Below are positions 1 through 7,224 of a DNA stretch of 64,000 nt, piece after piece (the first letter of the stretch is position 1; every line of letters starts with the position of its first letter). A program made the translations under genes and the position numbers. Under the pieces are notes generated by a model that had not been told where the DNA came from, ran no database searches, and saw only the letters and a program-made list of their open reading frames with translations. The DNA is from Muribaculaceae bacterium (GTDB lineage Bacteria > Bacteroidota > Bacteroidia > Bacteroidales > Muribaculaceae): contig JAFZAC010000016.1 in the NCBI GenBank assembly GCA_017548365.1, positions 310,001 to 374,000 of the forward strand, in the 5' to 3' direction.

Positions 1-27
1 AATAAGAAATTCATAACAAAAACAAAG

Positions 28-62
28 AAGGATGCCACTTGCGCAATGCAGTGAGCATCCTT
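28..62. terminator. Hairpin, possible bidirectional terminator
   Basis: AAGGATGC at 28-35 pairs with GCATCCTT at 55-62, and the stem continues with CACT/AGTG around one bulged A, leaving a loop of about 10 bases. T-rich sequence follows on both strands. It probably belongs to a gene beyond the left edge, so its target is unknown. Confidence 0.35.
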
Positions 63-333
63 CCTTTATGCCGAAGCCACATCAAAGGGATGTGATGAAA
101 CTCCGATAAATACAGGATTTGAGGGTATCCAAGTCTTTGTAATCCTCCGGTCGTGATAGACACCCCATTAAGGGTCGAGGCCCGCCATCGACAAGAATAC
201 TTTTCTCGGCATTTCATAAAAATTTGAAGAGTATCCCAATCAGCTTTGATGTGGCGAAATTTCAATGATCGTTTTGATATTCGCAAAGATAGTCAATAAT
301 AGTGAAATCCAAAAGATTTTTGCGTTTTTTTTC

Positions 334-376
334 CAAAAAAAAATGAACTTCATCTCGTGTGGGAGAGGAAGTCCAT
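334..376 (-). terminator. Rho-independent terminator of the thrS-infC-rpmI-rplT operon
   Basis: On the minus strand ATGGACTTC pairs with GAAGTTCAT (one G-U pair, + coordinates 343-376) and is followed by nine T residues (A run 334-342). It lies about 55 bases past the rplT stop codon. Confidence 0.65.
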
Positions 377-430
377 CTTTTTCTGAGGTAAGTTTACTCG
401 CGGTTGTTGCTCTTTATGATAATCCTTTGA

Positions 431-784
431 TTACTGAGCGTTCTTGGCCTTCTCAACAATTGCCTTGAAAGCCTCTGGGTTATTCATAGCCAGGTCGGCG
501 AGAACCTTGCGGTTAATCTCAATACCTGCCTTGTGAATCAAGCCCATCAACTTAGAGTAAGAAAGGTCCTCCAGACGTGCGGCAGCGTTGATACGCTGTA
601 TCCACAGTGCGCGGAAGTTACGTTTCTTGTTCTTACGGTCACGATAAGCATAGGTCAAACCTTTTTCCCAAGTGTTCTTGGCAACGGTCCAAACGTTCTT
701 GCGTGCTCCGAAATAACCTCTTGTAAGTTTAAGAATCTTTTTACGTTTTGCTCTTGATGCAACGTGATTTACTGATCTTGGCAT
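431..784 (-). CDS. rplT: 50S ribosomal protein L20
   Basis: L20 binds 23S rRNA early in assembly of the large ribosomal subunit. The 117-residue product has the family length, begins [18 protein letters not shown] and has the basic N-terminal arm, followed by the conserved globular part with [17 protein letters not shown]. It is the last gene of the order thrS-infC-rpmI-rplT, the classic bacterial arrangement, and is followed by a clear terminator. The 136-base gap to rpmI is longer than the other gaps in the operon. It could carry an L20-type autoregulatory structure, but I could not see one. Confidence 0.97.
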   Translation of the reverse strand: MPRSVNHVASRAKRKKILKLTRGYFGARKNVWTVAKNTWEKGLTYAYRDRKNKKRNFRALWIQRINAAARLEDLSYSKLMGLIHKAGIEINRKVLADLAMNNPEAFKAIVEKAKNAQ

Positions 785-920
785 TTTTTTAAATGAATTG
801 TGAACGTTAGCGGCAGCAATGGCTGCTCTTTTGTGCTAAACATTCGGTTAATAAAAATGATAAAAATCTCTTTAAGATTAAAAGTGTGAATTGAAACTTG
901 TTAAAGTAGAACTCTGTTGA

Positions 921-1118
921 TTATTTCTTAACGAGCAACTCGCGAATTGAGTTGAGGTTAGCTTTGTCAACGATGCTCACCTTAGTGAGGTTTCTCTTCT
1001 GCTTCTTGGTCTTCTTTGTCAAGATGTGACTCTTGTAAGCATGCTTTCTTTTAATCTTTCCTGTTCCGGTAAAGTTGAATCTTTTTTTGGCACCGGAATT
1101 AGTTTTAACTTTTGGCAT
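921..1118 (-). CDS. rpmI: 50S ribosomal protein L35
   Basis: A 65-residue basic protein starting [18 protein letters not shown] with the [11 protein letters not shown] stretch typical of L35. The open frame extends 31 codons further upstream, but the L35 family begins at MPKVKT, so the start is set at 1118. The extra upstream codons lie in the infC-rpmI gap and have no similarity that I recognise. It sits between infC and rplT in the translation operon. Confidence 0.96.
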   Translation of the reverse strand: MPKVKTNSGAKKRFNFTGTGKIKRKHAYKSHILTKKTKKQKRNLTKVSIVDKANLNSIRELLVKK

Positions 1119-1250
1119 TTTTGAAAATGTTTTAAAAAAATTATTATTAATCAAGGGGACCAGGCACTTACCAAGCCTAATGCCCCATTCTTTTTTCCAG
1201 TTTAGGCGCACACATTTGCGCCCAGCTCATTTCATTGAGATGCAGAGTTG

Positions 1251-1931
1251 TCAATCCTCTTGAGGTGCCTCGGCAGTTTCGGCCTTGGCTTCCTTGGGAG
1301 CCTCGGGAGCAGCTTCTTTCTTCTTTGAAGACTGCTTCTTGGGCGACAGCATGATTGTCATGCGCTTACCCTCGAGAACTGGCATCTGGTCTACCTTGGC
1401 ATAGTCTTCCAAATCGTTGGCAAACCTGAGCAGCAGCACCTCGCCTTGTTCCTTGAACAGAATTGAGCGTCCCTTGAAGAACACATAGCTCTTCACCTTA
1501 GCACCTTCCTTGAGGAACCCTATAGCGTGCTTGAGCTTGAAGTTGTAGTCATGCTCATCGGTCTGTGGTCCGAATCTAATTTCCTTGACAACAACCTTTG
1601 TGGCCTTAGCCTTCTGCTCCTTGAGTTTCTTTTTCTGCTGGAACTGATACTTCTGATAGTCCATGATTTTACACACAGGGGGCTGTGCCATTGGAGCTAT
1701 CTCAATGAGATCCAGTTCCATCTCTTCGGCTATCTTGAGTGCTTTGAGAATGGGATAAATTCCCTCTTCTACATTGTCACCCACAAGTCGCACTTCGGGA
1801 GCGCGGATTTCGTCGTTGATGGCGAGCTCTTCTCTCTGTTGCCTGCCACCACGCTGATTGCGGTTTTTCTTTCCTTTCGGACCACCGCCCATTGGCTTTT
1901 TAGGGCCACTCCAATAAGGTTTTTTCTGCAT
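1251..1931 (-). CDS. infC: Translation initiation factor IF-3
   Basis: IF-3 prevents subunit joining and checks start-codon pairing on the 30S subunit. The 226-residue product has a basic Gly/Lys/Arg/Asn-rich N-terminal extension (about residues 1-32), then the IF3 N domain with [14 protein letters not shown], the lysine-rich linker, and the C domain with [22 protein letters not shown] Lys/Ala/Glu-rich tail (about 200-226) extends beyond the usual end. The start is an ordinary ATG, unlike the AUU of E. coli infC. It begins 9 bases after the thrS stop, so it is co-transcribed. The upstream start is not certain because another Met lies at residue 14. Confidence 0.95.
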   Translation of the reverse strand: MQKKPYWSGPKKPMGGGPKGKKNRNQRGGRQQREELAINDEIRAPEVRLVGDNVEEGIYPILKALKIAEEMELDLIEIAPMAQPPVCKIMDYQKYQFQQKKKLKEQKAKATKVVVKEIRFGPQTDEHDYNFKLKHAIGFLKEGAKVKSYVFFKGRSILFKEQGEVLLLRFANDLEDYAKVDQMPVLEGKRMTIMLSPKKQSSKKKEAAPEAPKEAKAETAEAPQED

Positions 1932-1940
1932 TCAAAAAAT

Positions 1941-3875
1941 TTATAAATTAATCATTTCGTTCACTTCTTGAGTGATTTCGGCTGCAAAGGTAGTAATTTT
2001 TTTGGAACCTTTATCAATTCCGCCCTGTTTTCTTACCGAAACTTCTTCATTAGCAGCCTCTTTTTCACCAACTATTACCAAATATGGTATGCGTTTGAGC
2101 TCATTGTCGCGAATTTTCTTGCCAATTTTCTCATTGCGGTTGTCGATGATGGTGCGCACGTCGGCGGCGTTGAGAACGTCGGCAACATGAGCGGCATAGT
2201 CATTGAACTTCTCGCTGATGGGAAGTACAACCACCTGCTCGGGAGCCAGCCACAAGGGCAGCTTGCCGGCTGTGTGCTCAAGCAGCACAGCAACAAAACG
2301 CTCGAGCGAGCCGAATGGCGCGCGGTGAATCATGATGGGACGATGCTTGGCGTTGTCGCTGCCGGTGTATTCCAGCTCGAAACGCTCTGGCAGATTGTAG
2401 TCAACCTGGATGGTACCTAACTGCCAGCGACGGCCCAGCGCGTCTTTAACCATGAAGTCAAGCTTGGGACCATAGAAAGCGGCCTCGCCTTCTACCTGTT
2501 TGGCAGGAAGACCCTTTTCCTCACAAGCCTCAACGATGGCACGCTCGGCACGTTCCCAGTTCTCGTCACTACCCACATATTTCTCCTTGTTATTGGGGTC
2601 ACGGAGCGAGATTTGTGCCTCATACTCGAAGCCAAACACGCCCAGGATGTGGTTGATGATGTCCATCACGCTCAGGAACTCCTGCTTGAGCTGCTCGGGG
2701 GTGCAGAACAAGTGGGCGTCGTCCTGTGTGAACGAGCGCACGCGAGTCAAGCCGTGAAGCTCACCACTCTGCTCATAGCGGTATACGGTACCGAACTCTG
2801 CAAAGCGCAGAGGCAGATCGCGGTAGCTGCGAGGCAATGTGCGGTAAATCTCGCAGTGGTGAGGGCAGTTCATGGGTTTGAGCATGTACTCCTCGCCCTC
2901 CTCGGGTGTGTGGATGGGTTGGAACGAGTCCTTGCCATATTTTGCATAGTGGCCACTAGTCACATACAAGTTCTTGTTACCGATGTGAGGTGTGATAACC
3001 TGCTCGTAGCCATATTTCTTCTGTATCTTGGCGAGGTAATCCTGAAGGCGGTTGCGCAGAGCGGCACCCTTAGGCAGCCACAATGGCAAGCCCTGTCCCA
3101 CGCGCTGAGAGAATGCGAAGAGCTCCATTTCCTTGCCTATCTTGCGGTGGTCGCGTTTCTTGGCCTCCTCGAGGAAGACGAGATACTCATCGAGCATCGA
3201 CTTCTTGGGGAACGAGATGGCATAGACGCGCAACATCTGCTTGCGGGTCTCGTCGCCACGCCAGTAGGCACCGGCAAGCGACAACACCTTTATTGCCTTG
3301 ATGGGCGCTGTGGTTGGGATGTGAGGACCACGGCACAAGTCGGTGAAGGCACCCTGGGTATAGGTGCTGATGGTACCGTCTTGCAAGTCATTGATAAGCT
3401 CAATCTTGTAGGTCTGGCCTGTATCGCCAAAGAACTTGAGGGCGTCGGCCTTTGTAATGTCGGCACGAACAACTGCCTCCTTCTTTGCCACCAGCTCTGC
3501 CATTTTCTTCTCAATCTTGGGGAAATCGGCCTGGGTAATCTCGTTGTCACCTGGATCGATGTCATAGTAGAAGCCGTTCTCGATAGCTGGTCCAATACCA
3601 AACTGCACGCCAGGATAAAGCTCCTGCAATGCCTCGGCGAGCAAGTGTGCCGAGGTGTGCCAGAAAGCGTGCTTGCCCTCGGGGTCTTCCCACTTGAACA
3701 GTTTTATCTCACCGTCGCTACAAATTGGTCGAGATATGTCCCATTCCATGTCATTAATGCTTGCTGCCAGCACGTTACGTGCCAGTCCAGAGCTGATGCT
3801 CTCAGCAACCTGCAGTGGTGTTACCCCACTCTCATACTGTCTTACACTTCCGTCAGGAAATTTAATGTTGATCAT
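1941..3875 (-). CDS. thrS: Threonyl-tRNA synthetase
   Basis: Charges tRNA-Thr with threonine. The 644-residue length matches the family. An N-terminal TGS domain (about 1-60) is followed by the editing domain with the HTSAHLL (HxxxH) motif near residue 73, the class II catalytic core with [13 protein letters not shown] and [12 protein letters not shown], and a C-terminal anticodon-binding domain ([15 protein letters not shown] onward). It is the first gene of a four-gene translation operon. A TACCTTTG -7 box lies about 65 bases upstream of the start. No T-box or other leader structure was recognised in the short leader. Confidence 0.97.
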   Translation of the reverse strand: MINIKFPDGSVRQYESGVTPLQVAESISSGLARNVLAASINDMEWDISRPICSDGEIKLFKWEDPEGKHAFWHTSAHLLAEALQELYPGVQFGIGPAIENGFYYDIDPGDNEITQADFPKIEKKMAELVAKKEAVVRADITKADALKFFGDTGQTYKIELINDLQDGTISTYTQGAFTDLCRGPHIPTTAPIKAIKVLSLAGAYWRGDETRKQMLRVYAISFPKKSMLDEYLVFLEEAKKRDHRKIGKEMELFAFSQRVGQGLPLWLPKGAALRNRLQDYLAKIQKKYGYEQVITPHIGNKNLYVTSGHYAKYGKDSFQPIHTPEEGEEYMLKPMNCPHHCEIYRTLPRSYRDLPLRFAEFGTVYRYEQSGELHGLTRVRSFTQDDAHLFCTPEQLKQEFLSVMDIINHILGVFGFEYEAQISLRDPNNKEKYVGSDENWERAERAIVEACEEKGLPAKQVEGEAAFYGPKLDFMVKDALGRRWQLGTIQVDYNLPERFELEYTGSDNAKHRPIMIHRAPFGSLERFVAVLLEHTAGKLPLWLAPEQVVVLPISEKFNDYAAHVADVLNAADVRTIIDNRNEKIGKKIRDNELKRIPYLVIVGEKEAANEEVSVRKQGGIDKGSKKITTFAAEITQEVNEMINL

Positions 3876-3939
3876 AAATTATTGTTGAAAATTTTCGTTA
3901 TTACTTGTGCCATACAAAAGCACGTTCTAATTCAAGCTG

Positions 3940-3947
3940 CAAAGGTA
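3940..3947 (-). promoter_or_regulatory. -7 promoter box of thrS operon
   Basis: The minus strand reads TACCTTTG, a match to the Bacteroides -7 consensus TAnnTTTG, 65 bases upstream of the thrS start. The -33 region is weak. Confidence 0.55.
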
Positions 3948-3986
3948 CAACTTTTTTCGCAATACACAACCTTATTAAATAAAGAA

Positions 3987-4180
3987 TTAAACCCAAATCG
4001 GTCATTAGGCGACTTTATGTTGTTTTTTGGGGGGTCTATTCATGCCATAACAGTTTTTTATTGACATCTTGTTGCCATTGCCATTTCGTCATAGCCCGCT
4101 ATGTCTTCAATGACAATGTTGCAATCTGCTCAACAAAAAATCTATTCTGACATAAATCCTAATGACCGAATCGGGTTAAA
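3987..4180. mobile_element. MITE-like element with 23-base inverted ends
   Basis: The left end (3987-4009) and the reverse complement of the right end (4158-4180) agree at 20 of 23 positions and share the block CGGTCATTAGG. The 194-base length, non-coding interior and inverted ends fit a miniature inverted-repeat element or the end fragments of an insertion sequence. An internal CATAGC-CC-GCTATG hairpin is present. The minus strand could encode a short ...GYDEMAMATRCQ-stop peptide, possibly the last codons of a transposase. No target duplication was identified, and the family is unknown to me. Confidence 0.6.
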
Positions 4181-4331
4181 TCATTTTTTGTCAAACGATA
4201 TCACTTATACGTGATCGAGGATCGGGTATAGGGAACATATATGAAATTTTAAAATGAATTTTAATCAAATTTTAAGCGAAGCGCCCATGTCGCCTCAAGT
4301 CCTGCACGTCGACAGTGATAGAAGCTAGGAC

Positions 4332-4677
4332 GTGGGACAAATTTTTAAAAAAAATTTTATCTTCACGGAAAAATTGACCAATTTAAAGTGATTTTCTGGT
4401 CAAAAACGGAAGTGTGGGACAAAATCACAAAAAATTCTTCATGAATCAAATGCATCATCTTTACCACAACGTGAATCTTTTTTTGATACTGGAGGGGCGC
4501 ACTGCGTGCTTAAAATTGAATGAAAATTAAGTTGAAAATTGCATATACGCTGGTTTTAATATGGGTGGGACAAATTTGAAAAAAAAAATTTTTATCTCAA
4601 AAAGTGTCACCTATCGGTGTCAAAAAGCCTCGCAAGCTCGGTTTTTTTTCATTTGATGCTGGAGGGCGCGCTGGTGG
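4332..4677 (+). repeat. Degenerate repeat block (GTGGGACAAA units)
   Basis: GTGGGACAAA recurs at 4332, 4414 and 4565, two of the copies followed by a run of A and TTTTATCT-like sequence. A second shared motif, TTTGATrCTGGAGGG, follows the 2nd and 3rd copies at about 4482 and 4653. The two later units are about 150 bases apart. No coding frame runs through the block. It looks like decayed tandem copies of one non-coding unit. Confidence 0.55.
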
Positions 4678-4792
4678 AAAAACAGTATTGAAAAAATTGG
4701 CAACATGTCAAAGAGCGTATTGTTGCAAAGATAATGTCAAAAGGATATAAAAAGCGAGATTAAAAAACATATGGACGCTTCGCATGATGTAG

Positions 4793-4960
4793 GGACACGG
4801 CATGCCGTGTCCGCAATGACCAGAGGCGATTTCCATTGACGCGGAGGGAGGCGGTCAGGGCATGCCCTGACCCTACAAGAGGACGGTTTTTACTGCGGCG
4901 GGGGACGGACAGGGCATGCTCTGTCCCTACAAGACGATGGATTTTACAGCGGTGGGGGCT
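4793..4960. repeat. Three tandem GCATGC-centred palindromic units
   Basis: Palindromes at 4793-4812 (GGACACGGCATGCCGTGTCC, perfect), 4853-4872 (GGTCAGGGCATGCCCTGACC, perfect) and 4907-4926 (one mismatched pair) lie 60 and 54 bases apart. Each is followed by a similar spacer of the type CTACAAGAcGA..TTTTACnGCGGnGGGGG, so the unit is palindrome plus spacer. This is a REP-like, hairpin-forming repeat. A related palindrome serves as the apparent porV terminator at 63311-63335. Confidence 0.7.
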
Positions 4961-4961
4961 C

Positions 4962-5035
4962 GCATGACAGGATTTTTGCCTTTTTCATGCTCGGGCTAAC
5001 GCACCTCGCACTTTTTGACAAAAATCCTGTCATGC
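4962..5035. repeat. 74-base element with perfect 17-base inverted ends
   Basis: GCATGACAGGATTTTTG at 4962-4978 is the exact reverse complement of 5019-5035, with a 40-base interior. It begins 21 bases past the stop codon of the minus-strand gene at 5057. It could act as that gene's transcript end or be a small mobile palindromic element. Its interior is GC-richer than its arms. Confidence 0.6.
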
Positions 5036-5056
5036 TAGTTTTCCTAAAGGGCAAAA

Positions 5057-7060
5057 CTATAGAGCTAAGCGAAAACCGAGGTAGTTTTCGCGGAAGTCGG
5101 CGTAGTAGTTGTTGCGACTTGCCACACGGAAGCAGAGTATCCAACTGCCGCCGCGAGCCACACGTTCAATGCCAGAAACAGGTCCCTGTGGATTGTTCTG
5201 TGGCGAATTGCTGTAATAGTTTCTATCGTACCAGTCCTGGCACCATTCCCCTACGTTGCCGCTCATGTCATAGATGCCAAGCTCGTTGGGCTGTTTCTTT
5301 GCCACATCCTGGGGACCGTAACCTAAAGAGTTGTCGCCATTCCACGCCACAACGTCAATATTATTGCTGCCACTGTACTTGTACCCACGGCTCTTAGTGC
5401 CGCCACGTGCGGCATACTCCCACTCAGCCTCAGAAGGCAAACGGAAATTCATGCCGGTGAGCTGATTCAGCCTCTTGATAAACTCCTGGCAGTCGTACCA
5501 ACTCACCTGCTCCACTGGACGCTTCACTCCATTAAATTCTCTAGGGTTACTGCTCATCACTGCCTGCCACAGTTCCCGAGTCACCTCGGTCTGCCCTATA
5601 TAATAAGTTGATAATGTAACACTGTGAGCAGGTTTCGCGTCATCGTAGGAAATACCCTGCTCACTTGTCGCACCCATAGTGAATGTGCCACCAACGACCT
5701 TAACCATTGTGAATGACACACCATTTACAGTAAATGTTTCTTTTGCTTTACCATTTTTCTTAATCCTTTCTGTTTCTTTTCTTCTTCTATCCTCTTCAAG
5801 CTTCTTTCTTTCTTCTTCATCTCTTTTTTTTGCTCCATCATCAAGTTGGGCAAAATATCGCTGGTCACCCCACAATCGCTCGGTGAGCTCAGCATATTTA
5901 CCTGCTCCATCCACAAAGTAATCGCCCAACATGGTCTCGAAGTCGCTGATAATGCCGTCAAGATAGGGACTTGACACCGCCTTAGGCTCTTTTCGTCCTG
6001 AATAGTATTGCCTATAGTAGTCAAGGTCTTGAAGTGTTGATTCTATCTCGTTTTTTCGTTCCTCGGTCATCTGACCCGACTTGACATAGACAAAAATCAG
6101 GTTAAGGAAGTCTTCAATCTCGGTTGTGAATTGGTCATAGTTGGCAAGCAGCACGCGATAGCGGTCACGACGCTCGCGGTAGGACTTGTGGAAGACACTG
6201 TCGAGTTTTGGCTCCACCTGCTTACGCATCCAACTGAAAGCACCTTTCTTGTCACAAGGAGCCGAGAGGCAGTATTTGCAAGCATCGAGTAAGGTATTGT
6301 CAAGCTTCTCACGAATGTCATACCATTTCTCAATCGTCGCATAACGCTGCTCGCCCAGCACGTTAAACCGCTCGTTCTCGTCACTGATATTGCTAAGGGT
6401 AGTGCCTAATGCGTTGACATTCTCGGTCATTTCATTGATTTGGCGTCTAAGAGTAGTTATGTCGAAAGACGCATACTCCAGTGATGGCGAAAGTGCTTGT
6501 AACACCTCCTCCAACTCCTGTTGGCTATTTGCAAAGCTACGCAGACGCAGGTCGGTTACCTTACTCACAATATCATTAATTGCCGAGAATCCGGCACCCT
6601 TGGTAGTTGTAATGAACTGGAGATATGAGCTGTTGGTCCACTCCTTGTCAAAGCGTTGCAACAATTCTCGATCGAGCTTTTGCCAGCTATTTCCCTCAAG
6701 CGCTACACGAACAGCCTCGAGTGGCGTGCGCAAGCCATATTTATATTCCTCATATTGCAACTTATAAAGTCCGTCTTGGACCATTTTATAGTCCTGCTGT
6801 AACTTCTGGACTTCTTCGGCACTACGCTCGGCAGGGAATGCCTTGAGTTGCTTTATAATGGGAACCACTTCCTTGTTATAATATTGTTGTGCCTCATTGT
6901 ACAAATCCTTTGTGGCATCATTAAATCTATCCATGTACTGCCACTGCTCCCAAGTCTGCGCATTACCAGCCGCAGCCACCAGGAGCATAACAACCGTGTA
7001 CAATGCTTTCAGGTTCATCTTAATGTTCATATAACAGTTTTTTATCGTGTTTTTAATCAT
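5057..7060 (-). CDS. Secreted protein with C-terminal SUMF1-like (FGE-sulfatase fold) domain
   Basis: The 667-residue product starts with a signal peptide (MNLKALYTVVMLLVAAAGNAQ at residues 15-35). Starts at residue 11 or 15 (7030 or 7018) are as likely as the longest one given. Residues about 40-420 are mostly helical with no family I recognise, followed by a Lys/Glu-rich coiled linker (EEERKKLEEDRRRKETERIKK). The C-terminal part (about 445-667) is a formylglycine-generating-enzyme-like domain: FTVNGVSFTMVKVVGGTFTM, RLPSEAEWEYAARGG, DMSGNVGEWCQDWY and the ending GFRLAL. The close-spaced Cys pair of true FGE is not present after RGGSW, so an enzymatic role is doubtful and a binding or structural role more likely. 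Confidence 0.75.
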   Translation of the reverse strand: MIKNTIKNCYMNIKMNLKALYTVVMLLVAAAGNAQTWEQWQYMDRFNDATKDLYNEAQQYYNKEVVPIIKQLKAFPAERSAEEVQKLQQDYKMVQDGLYKLQYEEYKYGLRTPLEAVRVALEGNSWQKLDRELLQRFDKEWTNSSYLQFITTTKGAGFSAINDIVSKVTDLRLRSFANSQQELEEVLQALSPSLEYASFDITTLRRQINEMTENVNALGTTLSNISDENERFNVLGEQRYATIEKWYDIREKLDNTLLDACKYCLSAPCDKKGAFSWMRKQVEPKLDSVFHKSYRERRDRYRVLLANYDQFTTEIEDFLNLIFVYVKSGQMTEERKNEIESTLQDLDYYRQYYSGRKEPKAVSSPYLDGIISDFETMLGDYFVDGAGKYAELTERLWGDQRYFAQLDDGAKKRDEEERKKLEEDRRRKETERIKKNGKAKETFTVNGVSFTMVKVVGGTFTMGATSEQGISYDDAKPAHSVTLSTYYIGQTEVTRELWQAVMSSNPREFNGVKRPVEQVSWYDCQEFIKRLNQLTGMNFRLPSEAEWEYAARGGTKSRGYKYSGSNNIDVVAWNGDNSLGYGPQDVAKKQPNELGIYDMSGNVGEWCQDWYDRNYYSNSPQNNPQGPVSGIERVARGGSWILCFRVASRNNYYADFRENYLGFRLAL

Positions 7061-7078
7061 TCAAAAACAAGTCAAGCA

Positions 7079-7086
7079 CAAAGATA
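7079..7086 (-). promoter_or_regulatory. -7 promoter box of the SUMF1-like gene
   Basis: The minus strand reads TATCTTTG, 18 bases before the first ATG at 7060. If used, transcription would begin near 7072, leaving a very short leader for that ATG and favouring one of the inner starts (7030 or 7018). No clear TTTG box was found 19-21 bases upstream. Confidence 0.45.
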
Positions 7087-7092
7087 GTAATA

Positions 7093-7120
7093 AGTTTTCA
7101 GTTATCAACTTTTAGATGCT
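7093..7120. repeat. Period-7 tandem array
   Basis: AGTTTTC, AGTTATC, AACTTTT and AGATGCT follow one another with no gap, a degenerate 7-base repeat of the AGTTATC type. It lies between the SUMF1-like gene promoter and the TPR gene. Confidence 0.4.
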
Positions 7121-7224
7121 TATTTTTTAAAATAAGAAATAAAAAGCAAGAAAAACTGATAATCGTGTCGGACTAAGGCTGAAGCAACAATAACGATTCA
7201 CGAACACGATCCACGTTCCACGGA

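Larger units (their letters stand above)
1..430. other. Non-coding flank downstream of the rplT operon
   Basis: No convincing gene is seen here. The open frames on both strands are short and of biased composition. The stretch holds a hairpin near its left end and the terminator of the minus-strand ribosomal-protein operon near its right end, described separately. The middle part (about 63-333) shows no recognisable RNA or repeat. Confidence 0.6.
3889..5056. other. 1.2-kb repeat-rich intergenic island
   Basis: No gene is supported here. The stretch separates the thrS promoter from the 3' end of a secreted-protein gene. It contains, in order, the thrS promoter, a 194-base element with 23-base inverted ends, a degenerate GTGGGACAAA repeat block, three tandem GCATGC-centred palindromes, and a 74-base element with perfect 17-base inverted ends. 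Each is listed separately. Confidence 0.75.

Noticed and set aside
11..286. Open frame of 91 codons on the minus strand near the left edge
   Set aside because: Arg/Trp/Cys-rich shadow-like composition, no start signal or family similarity, and it overlaps a hairpin.
2613..4064. 483-codon open frame on the + strand
   Set aside because: Antisense to thrS and running into the intergenic element; the thrS frame on the other strand is complete and conserved.
5057..7060. True formylglycine-generating enzyme for sulfatases
   Set aside because: The catalytic Cys pair is missing and there is no sulfatase gene in the window.
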